DNA from: an uncultured Faecalibacterium sp.
GTDB lineage: Bacteria > Bacillota > Clostridia > Oscillospirales > Ruminococcaceae
DNA: 5,677 bases
Direction of reading: 5' to 3'
Assembly (NCBI GenBank): GCA_900551435.1
Contig: URVW01000101.1
Coordinates: forward strand, 1-5,677
Below the pieces are notes generated by a model that was given only the letters and a program-made list of their open reading frames with translations, was not told the DNA's origin and did no database searches. Below, in pieces: positions 1-5,677 of the stretch. Made by a program: the position numbers and the translations under genes. Every line of letters begins with the position of its first letter. Position 1 is the stretch's first letter.

Positions 1-854
1 TTATCGGCTGCGACAGCAGCTACCGCGCCGCCAGCATCGTGCTGTACGGTGCGCCCTACGATTCCACCACCAGCTACCGCCCCGGCGCTCGGTTCGGCCC
101 TGCCGCCATCCGGCACGAGAGCTATGGGCTGGAGACCTACAGCCCCTATCAGAACGCCGACCTGACTGATTTCGACGTCTTTGACAGCGGCGATCTGGAA
201 CTGTGCTTCGGCTCCAGCGAAAGCGCACTGGCCGACATCGAAGCCCGCGCGGCCGAGATCCTGCACGACGGCAAATTCCCGCTGCTGCTGGGCGGCGAAC
301 ATCTGGTCACGCTGGGCGCAGTCCGGGCCGTGGCGCAGAAATATCCGGACCTGCACATCGTCCACTTCGACGCCCACGCTGACCTGCGGGACGACTATCT
401 GGGCGCAAAGCTCAGCCACGCCTGTGTCCTCCGCCGCTGCCATGAGCTGGTCGGCGACGGGCATATCCATCAGTTCTGCATCCGCAGCGGTGACCGCGCC
501 GAGTTCGAGTTCGCCGCCGCCCACACCGAGCTGCACAAGTTCGACTTCGCGGGCCTTGCAGAGCTGACCGAACAGCTCTGCGAAAGCAAGGTCCCGGTCT
601 ATCTGACCATCGACCTCGACTGTCTGGACCCCTCCTGCTTCCCCGGCACGGGCACACCCGAAGCGGGCGGCGTGAGCTTTTTGCAGCTTCTGGACGCCAT
701 CCGCACCGTGACCAAGGCCAACATCGTCGGCGCAGACCTCAACGAGCTGGCCCCCACGCTGGACACCACCGGCGTTTCCACCGCCACGGCGTGCAAGGTC
801 CTGCGGGAGCTTCTCATCGCACTGGACAAGGGCTGGCCCGGATTTCAGGCCTGA
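1..854 (+). CDS. speB: Agmatinase (ureohydrolase), 5' end cut by window edge
   Basis: This ureohydrolase is expected to hydrolyse agmatine to putrescine and urea in the cytoplasm, using two Mn ions. The frame is open from base 3, reading IGCDSSYRAAS, so the true start lies before the window; the GTG at 39 is internal. The metal-binding motifs of the arginase/agmatinase fold are visible: GGEH (His codon 300-302), DAHAD (369-383) and DLD (612-620). The agmatinase-like stretches DSTTSYRPG near the start, FPGTGTPEAGG after DLD, and the late NELAPTLDTTG are also present. The C-terminus looks complete. The next gene, a carboxyspermidine dehydrogenase, begins 33 bases later with no terminator between, so the two are probably co-transcribed. 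That context favours agmatine over guanidinobutyrate or arginine as substrate. Family assignment is firm; exact substrate is inferred from context. Confidence 0.93.
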   Translation, partial: IGCDSSYRAASIVLYGAPYDSTTSYRPGARFGPAAIRHESYGLETYSPYQNADLTDFDVFDSGDLELCFGSSESALADIEARAAEILHDGKFPLLLGGEHLVTLGAVRAVAQKYPDLHIVHFDAHADLRDDYLGAKLSHACVLRRCHELVGDGHIHQFCIRSGDRAEFEFAAAHTELHKFDFAGLAELTEQLCESKVPVYLTIDLDCLDPSCFPGTGTPEAGGVSFLQLLDAIRTVTKANIVGADLNELAPTLDTTGVSTATACKVLRELLIALDKGWPGFQA

Positions 855-887
855 TAAAACAATTTACAAGATAAAGGAGAATCCATC

Positions 888-2146
<1,259 letters not shown>

Positions 2147-2147
<1 letters not shown>

Positions 2148-3361
2148 TGCGCTGCACCGACACCCGCCCGCCCTTTGCGGGCCTTGCGGGCAAAGACTTG
2201 GACGCACTGTTGGCGGCGCTCCCGACGCCCTGCTATCTGCTGGACGAAGCCCAGCTCCGCCGCAACGGCGAACTGCTGCTGGGCGTCCAGCAGCGGACCG
2301 GCTGCAAAATCCTGCTGGCGCAGAAGGCGTTTTCGAACTTCGACCTCTATCCGCTGCTGGCCCCCTATCTTGCGGGCACAGAAGCCAGCGGCCTGTATGA
2401 GAGCCGTCTTGGCCGGGAAGAGCTTCCGGACAAGGAGAACCATGTGTTCTGTGCGGCCTACCGCGAGGACGAATTTGAAGAGCTTCTGCACTATGCGGAC
2501 CACATCGTGTTCAACTCCCCGAACCAGCTGAAGAAGTTTGGACCCCGGGCCAAAGCTGCCGGAAAAAGCGTGGGACTGCGCATCAATCCGGAGCACTCAA
2601 CGCAGGACGGCCACGAGATCTACGACCCCTGCGCCCCGGGCAGCCGGCTGGGCACGACCCGCGCCCAATGGGACGCCGCCGTGGCGCAGGACCCCGCCCT
2701 GCCGCAGCTGCTGGACGGGCTGCACTTCCATACTCTCTGCGAGCAGAACGCCGACGCACTGGCCGAGACGCTGCCCATCGTAGAGGAGAAATTCGGCGAC
2801 CTTCTGCCCCGGATGAAGTGGCTCAATTTCGGCGGCGGACACCACATCACCCGCCCGGATTACGACCTCTCCACACTGGAACGCTGCATCACCGAGACGC
2901 AGAACCAATACGGCGTGCAGGTCTATCTGGAACCCGGCGAAGCGTGGGCGCTGAACGCGGGCTATCTGATCACGACCATCCTCGACACCCTGCAGAACGG
3001 TGGCACGCGCCTTGCCATTCTGGACATGTCCGCCGCATGCCACACGCCGGACGTCATCGAGATGCCCTACCGTCCGCCGCTGATGGGCGCGGGCGATGCC
3101 GGAGAGAAGCCGTACACCTTCCGGCTCGGCGGCCCGACCTGCCTTGCAGGGGACGTCATCGGCGACTACAGCTTCGATGCGCCGCTCGCCGAGGGCGACC
3201 GCCTTTTCTTCGGCGACATGGCCATCTACACCACCTGCAAAAACAACACCTTCAACGGAATGCCTCTTCCGCCCATCTGGGCGCTGGACGCTTCCGGCTC
3301 CTGCCGCGAACTGGTATCTTTTGGATATCATGATTTCAAAACGCGGCTGGGGAAAGAGTAA
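2147..3361 (+). CDS. nspC: Carboxynorspermidine/carboxyspermidine decarboxylase
   Basis: This PLP enzyme of the alanine racemase/ornithine decarboxylase fold type III removes CO2 from carboxyspermidine or carboxynorspermidine, giving spermidine or norspermidine. In the 404-residue reading from ATG 2147, the PLP lysine is probably K60 in LLAQKAF. Other family marks are GLHFHTLCEQN in the barrel, the glycine loop NFGGGHH (GGGHH at 229-233), EPGE (262-265), and GPTCLAGDVIGDYSF with the likely active-site Cys332. The start ATG shares its A with the dehydrogenase stop (TGATG), and only a weak GGTGGA lies three bases upstream. Translation therefore probably depends on reinitiation after the dehydrogenase. 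The first ~25 residues precede the usual PTPCYLLDE start of the fold, so the N-terminus is slightly longer than is common. A hairpin terminator follows the stop by about 20 bases, making this the operon's last gene. Confidence 0.94.
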
Positions 3362-3380
3362 ATTTGAAATGATAAATGGC

Positions 3381-3410
3381 AAGGGGGACTGTTGCGAAAC
3401 GGTCCCCCTT
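3381..3410 (+). terminator. Hairpin terminator of the polyamine operon
   Basis: Bases 3381-3393 pair with 3398-3410 in a 13-bp stem. All pairs are Watson-Crick except one G-U wobble, and the stem carries a run of five G-C pairs. The loop 3394-3397 is GCGA, a stable GNRA-type tetraloop. A two-pair extension (GC at 3379-3380 with GC at 3412-3413) is possible across a bulged T. The tail TTTGCTTTG is only moderately T-rich, so it is an imperfect intrinsic terminator. Its position 20 bases after the nspC stop and ahead of an independent promoter supports the role. Confidence 0.85.
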
Positions 3411-3449
3411 TGCTTTGAGTAGGAATGGCAGCACTTGATTGAAATCTGC

Positions 3450-3475
3450 TGTGGTGTACATAGAGTGCAGCCACA
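3450..3475. repeat. Imperfect inverted repeat upstream of the kinase promoter
   Basis: Bases 3450-3459 (TGTGGTGTAC) can pair with 3465-3475 (GTGCAGCCACA), with one bulged G at 3470 and one G-U pair, around a 5-base loop. It ends six bases before the -35 hexamer of the putative kinase promoter. That is a plausible place for an operator or activator site. The function is unproven and a chance match is possible. Confidence 0.35.
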
Positions 3476-3481
3476 TTCGTC

Positions 3482-3509
3482 TTGTCTATCCATCCGAACA
3501 TGATATAAT
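3482..3509 (+). promoter_or_regulatory. Sigma-70-type promoter for the kinase gene
   Basis: A consensus -10 hexamer TATAAT lies at 3504-3509, with the extended -10 TGn immediately before it (TG at 3501-3502). A partial -35, TTGTCT, lies at 3482-3487, leaving a 16-bp spacer. Transcription would begin near 3516, so the leader would be only about 15 nt and would start within the AAAGGAG ribosome binding site (3515-3521). This promoter separates the kinase pair from the polyamine operon upstream. Confidence 0.72.
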
Positions 3510-3530
3510 AAAGCAAAGGAGCGTGATACC

Positions 3531-4343
3531 ATGAGCCCTATCGAAATCCCTACCAAAATTCAACTGGTCGAAAAACGCGAAACACGGACGAGCCGCGGAA
3601 TGCTCTCAAAGGGCTGGTATCATGTAGATGATCAGCTTGTTATGGTCAAGGGCAACTCCATCACTGAGGCCGGAACCGCTGGGCATGAGCCGTATTCTGA
3701 GGTGATGGCCTCACTGATTGCACAGGTGCTGGGTCTGCCTCATGTGGAATATGCATTGATGCCCGCCAAATTCTTTCCCGACATCAAAACATATTCCTGT
3801 GATGTGGTCAGTGTTTGTCCCAAGTTCACAACGGATGATGAACAGCTATATCATTTTGCAGATATGGCCGATGCCCATTTCCTCGTCAACGGACAGACAT
3901 CTTCGCCGGATGCTCTATTTCAGTATGCGGTAGAGCTGTATGGGAAGAAATGGCTCTATCAGATGTTGGCATTCGATGCCTTTATCGGCAACGAAGACCG
4001 CCACGAGAACAATTTTGATGTAATCGTCCGGGGCGGAAAAAAGTATGCTCCGCCTATTTACGACAATGGAGGCAGTCTGCTTGCATGGGCAACGGATGAA
4101 GAATTGACTGAAACGAAGCTCCGTTATCAGTTCGACAAAGCCAAACCGTTCCGCAGCCGTCATGCCCAGCAGATCAAGCTGATCGACGAGCCAGTGTTGC
4201 CTGTGCGTGATCTGGATACGCTGTATCAGGAAATTATTCAGGCTATTTCGCCAATTCTTGCATTGCTGAGCGAAAAACGAGCATCTGCGATCCGTCAATA
4301 CCTGAAATACCGTCTGCACTACCTGAAAGCCGCCATGGGGTGA
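3531..4343 (+). CDS. HipA C-terminal/CtkA-like protein kinase, no HipB partner
   Basis: This 270-residue protein resembles the HipA C-terminal kinase domain and the stand-alone CtkA-type Ser/Thr kinases. A likely ATP-binding lysine sits in VMVKG (K40). The helix EVMASLIAQVLGLP (57-70) matches the HipA-type segment after it. The catalytic loop is IGNEDRHENNF (152-162), with candidate base D156 and metal ligand N161. YDNG (177-180) supplies the DFG-like Asp178. The HipA N-terminal subdomain is absent and no helix-turn-helix antitoxin gene lies upstream, so this is not a classical hipBA operon. The ATG at 3531 has AAAGGAG at 3515-3521, nine bases away. Base composition is clearly less G/C-rich than in the polyamine genes, suggesting horizontal acquisition. 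The substrate is unknown; toxin, defence effector or signalling kinase are all possible. Confidence 0.82.
   Translation: MSPIEIPTKIQLVEKRETRTSRGMLSKGWYHVDDQLVMVKGNSITEAGTAGHEPYSEVMASLIAQVLGLPHVEYALMPAKFFPDIKTYSCDVVSVCPKFTTDDEQLYHFADMADAHFLVNGQTSSPDALFQYAVELYGKKWLYQMLAFDAFIGNEDRHENNFDVIVRGGKKYAPPIYDNGGSLLAWATDEELTETKLRYQFDKAKPFRSRHAQQIKLIDEPVLPVRDLDTLYQEIIQAISPILALLSEKRASAIRQYLKYRLHYLKAAMG
4337..4343 (+). promoter_or_regulatory. Ribosome binding site overlapping the kinase stop codon
   Basis: GGGGTGA at 4337-4343 includes the kinase TGA stop and lies four bases before the ATG at 4348. Ribosomes finishing the kinase would cover the start of the small partner gene, which suggests tight translational coupling of the two. 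Confidence 0.6.
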
Positions 4344-4347
4344 TCAA

Positions 4348-4728
4348 ATGGCCTATCTGAAATTGATGATGGATGAAAAAGAAATTGCCCACCTAAGCGA
4401 AGATGGGCAGTATCTTTGCGCAAATGAAGGCGTGCCGCAGTATCATCTTCCTCTGAATCTCTTCATCGGTGACAAACGTGAAGTTCCATTAGTCGATGTG
4501 GTGGTCTGGGCAAAGAAGCGTATTTTTCCGAAAAATCGGATGGACTGTAAAGAGATTCTGAAATTGATGGGTCTACCGGATTACAATGCATGGGAAATCG
4601 TCAAACGCACCAACGCCTGCCTGATGGAAGATCCCTATTGGCTGAGATTCAGCGAAGATGAAACCTTTGAGGACACCACGCGCGGACGAGCCAGAAAAAT
4701 CATGAAGGAGAATCAAAAAAGCAGCTGA
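4348..4728 (+). CDS. Uncharacterised 126-residue protein coupled to the HipA-like kinase
   Basis: I do not recognise a named family. The protein is soluble, with no signal peptide or membrane segment. Residues 2-26 look like short beta strands (YLKLMMDEKEIAHL, then QYLCANEG). Residues 46-60 are hydrophobic then basic (VPLVDVVVWAKKRIF). The region 65-101 reads as a small helical domain with LKLMGLPDYNAWEIVKRT followed by acidic EDPYWLRF. The C-terminus is Lys/Arg-rich. It starts four bases after the kinase stop, so the two should be made together, pointing to a partner, substrate or inhibitor of the kinase. Similar small proteins beside HipA-like kinases in Firmicutes seem familiar from memory, but this is unverified. 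A HipS-like role (a split HipA N-subdomain acting as antitoxin) is a hypothesis only; gene order differs from hipBST. Confidence 0.72.
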   Translation: MAYLKLMMDEKEIAHLSEDGQYLCANEGVPQYHLPLNLFIGDKREVPLVDVVVWAKKRIFPKNRMDCKEILKLMGLPDYNAWEIVKRTNACLMEDPYWLRFSEDETFEDTTRGRARKIMKENQKSS

Positions 4729-4733
4729 TGCTA

Positions 4734-4755
4734 ATTGATATCAACCTATATCAAT
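4734..4755. repeat. AT-rich inverted repeat after the small partner gene
   Basis: ATTGATAT (4734-4741) pairs perfectly with ATATCAAT (4748-4755) around the loop CAACCT. The left arm is itself part of a 10-base palindrome, TTGATATCAA (4735-4744). The stem is almost all A-T with no T-run after it, so it is a poor intrinsic terminator. A DNA-binding site is possible. Confidence 0.35.
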
Positions 4756-4776
4756 GAGCAAGTACAACAAAGCCCA

Positions 4777-4794
4777 CAGGTTGGTACCAACTTG
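4777..4794. promoter_or_regulatory. Palindrome, possible operator upstream of hydrolase
   Basis: GTTGGTACCAAC (4780-4791) is a perfect 12-base palindrome. It extends to 18 bases (4777-4794) with a single G/T mismatch pair. It sits 33 bases upstream of the putative -35 of the hydrolase promoter, a position that suits an activator or a looping repressor. No regulator gene is in the window to pair it with. Confidence 0.4.
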
Positions 4795-4827
4795 CACTGC
4801 TTGCTGCGAATGCGAACGCCTTTTGAA

Positions 4828-4856
4828 TTGCAAAATGATTTTTCAGTTGCTATACC
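4828..4856 (+). promoter_or_regulatory. Promoter for the hydrolase gene
   Basis: TTGCAA (4828-4833) and TATACC (4851-4856) are separated by 17 bp, and TGC just before the -10 (4848-4850) gives an extended -10. Transcription would start near 4863. That falls shortly before the ribosome binding site at 4877 and upstream of the GTG at 4891, which supports GTG 4891 as the start. Each hexamer matches consensus only partly. Confidence 0.55.
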
Positions 4857-4876
4857 GGGCTTACCAAAATTTTGTC

Positions 4877-4883
4877 GGGAGGA
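4877..4883 (+). promoter_or_regulatory. Ribosome binding site fixing the GTG start of the hydrolase
   Basis: GGGAGGA at 4877-4883 lies seven bases before GTG 4891. The frame is open further upstream to a TTG at 4735, but that codon has no comparable site and the extra residues do not look like the hydrolase fold. This site therefore decides the start. Confidence 0.75.
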
Positions 4884-4890
4884 CGCCGCA

Positions 4891-5574
4891 GTGACTGCAC
4901 AGACAATGCAAATCGGGAACAGACCTTGCCGCATTTACGGCGAAGCCAATGCAGAATATCTGCTGCTCCAAATGACCGGCGAACATGAACTGCAGAGCAT
5001 GGAAAGCGAGGTTACCACTATTGCACAGAGTGCGCACCACTTTCTGTTTGCGGCCGTGCCCGTGGCAAACTGGAACGATGCACTTTCTCCGTGGGAAGCC
5101 CCTGCTGTCTGGGGAAAACAAGGTTTCGGCGGCAATGCTGCGGACACCCTGTGCTTTCTGACAGAGCGGGTCATCCCCACACTGAAGCAGCGGTTTCATC
5201 TCCCGGAAAACGTCAAAATCATTCTGGGCGACTATTCGCTGGCAGGGCTGTTTGCTTTGTGGGCATCCACCCAGACTGATTTGTTCTACGGTGTCGCCGC
5301 TGCTTCTCCCTCGGTGTGGTTTCCGGGCTGGATGGAGTTTGAACAGCAGCATCCAATACAGGCACAGCGCGTTTATCTGAGCCTTGGCGACAAGGAAGAG
5401 CGCACGAAAAACACCGTCATGGCTGCGGTAGGAGATAATATCCGCACCCTGCACAGCCGGCTTGCAGCGCGTGGCGCAAACTGCACCCTTGAGTGGAACA
5501 GCGGCGGGCATTTCAAAGACGCCGACCTGCGCACGGCAAAGGCGTTTCGCTGGATGATGGAGGAACACACATGA
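4891..5574 (+). CDS. Alpha/beta hydrolase, esterase-like
   Basis: A 227-residue cytoplasmic alpha/beta hydrolase. The nucleophile elbow is GDYSLAG (113-119) with Ser116 after a predicted strand KIILG. The probable acid is Asp167 in YLSLGDKEE and the probable base is His207 in NSGGHFKD, giving the full Ser-Asp-His order. SPWEAPAVWG (67-75) and AAASPSVWFPGW (137-147) resemble the putative esterase/IroE-like group, in which the SPS-W segment follows the nucleophile helix. No signal peptide is seen. The substrate cannot be told; an ester or peptide bond in a small molecule is the usual case. It has its own promoter candidate and is therefore probably transcribed independently of the kinase pair. 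Its stop overlaps the start of the next gene (ATGA). Confidence 0.82.
   Translation: MTAQTMQIGNRPCRIYGEANAEYLLLQMTGEHELQSMESEVTTIAQSAHHFLFAAVPVANWNDALSPWEAPAVWGKQGFGGNAADTLCFLTERVIPTLKQRFHLPENVKIILGDYSLAGLFALWASTQTDLFYGVAAASPSVWFPGWMEFEQQHPIQAQRVYLSLGDKEERTKNTVMAAVGDNIRTLHSRLAARGANCTLEWNSGGHFKDADLRTAKAFRWMMEEHT
5559..5564 (+). promoter_or_regulatory. Ribosome binding site for the DUF188 gene, inside the hydrolase
   Basis: GGAGGA at 5559-5564 lies six bases before ATG 5571, within the last codons of the hydrolase gene. It supports the ATGA-overlap start. A second purine-rich stretch, GGAGGGG (5598-5604), has no well-spaced ATG or GTG after it. Confidence 0.65.
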
Positions 5575-5677
5575 CCATTCGCGTTTGCGAAGCAAATGGA
5601 GGGGTCTTGCCCCGACAAGTTCTGATTGATGCCGACGGCTGCCCGGTGGTGGACCTGACATTGCAGATTGCAAAACA
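5571..5677 (+). CDS. YaiI/YqxD (DUF188) family protein, 3' end cut by window edge
   Basis: Only the first 35 codons are visible. The stretch VLIDADGCPVVDLTLQIAK (residues 17-35) matches the N-terminus of the YaiI/YqxD family, whose hallmark is an I(L/V)DAD-CPV motif at the first strand of a PIN-like fold. The molecular function of the family is not established. From ATG 5571 about 16 residues (MTIRVCEANGGV...) precede the motif, whereas most members begin almost at it. The start is nevertheless supported by the ribosome binding site at 5559 and the ATGA overlap with the hydrolase stop. The two genes are therefore likely translated from one message. Confidence 0.75.
   Translation, partial: MTIRVCEANGGVLPRQVLIDADGCPVVDLTLQIAK

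Noticed and set aside
39..41. GTG at 39 as the agmatinase start
   Set aside because: Agmatinase-like residues (IGCDSSYRAAS) continue upstream in frame to the window edge, so this codon is internal.
2597..3556. Long minus-strand open frame across nspC, the terminator and the kinase promoter
   Set aside because: It crosses a clear terminator and promoter and lies opposite nspC, which has strong family motifs. No plausible start site or family match.
4734..4755. Intrinsic terminator after the small partner gene
   Set aside because: The stem is nearly all A-T and no U-tract follows, so it would not terminate efficiently.
4735..4890. TTG start at 4735 for the hydrolase
   Set aside because: The TTG has no good ribosome binding site, and the extra 52 codons cross palindromes and a promoter candidate. 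GTG 4891 has GGGAGGA seven bases upstream.

Overview
The window looks like chromosomal DNA of a gut Clostridia member. The polyamine genes are close in sequence style to those of Faecalibacterium/Gemmiger-type Ruminococcaceae: G/C-rich codons, strong AAAGGAG-type ribosome binding sites, and a compact operon for spermidine synthesis by the carboxyspermidine route. The taxonomic guess rests on gene content and composition recalled from memory, not on a search.

Bases 1-3361 hold the 3' part of a polyamine operon, all on the plus strand: the C-terminal bulk of agmatinase (speB-like), a carboxy(nor)spermidine dehydrogenase, and a carboxy(nor)spermidine decarboxylase (nspC). Together they convert agmatine to putrescine, couple putrescine to aspartate semialdehyde with NADPH, and decarboxylate carboxyspermidine to spermidine, without using S-adenosylmethionine. 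The last two genes overlap by one base (TGATG). A strong hairpin at 3381-3410 closes the operon.

Bases 3411-4728 are visibly lower in G/C and look like an accessory insert. A near-consensus extended -10 promoter drives a 270-residue kinase of the HipA C-terminal/CtkA type. It has no HipB antitoxin and no HipA N-terminal domain. Four bases later comes an uncharacterised 126-residue protein, translationally coupled to the kinase. This pair is the most interesting part of the window: it could be an undescribed kinase/partner module (toxin-antitoxin, phage defence or signalling).

Bases 4729-4890 are an intergenic stretch with palindromes and a good promoter candidate. They lead into a 227-residue alpha/beta hydrolase starting at GTG 4891. 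That gene overlaps by ATGA the start of a YaiI/YqxD (DUF188) family gene, which runs off the right edge. No RNA gene, insertion sequence or CRISPR array was found.
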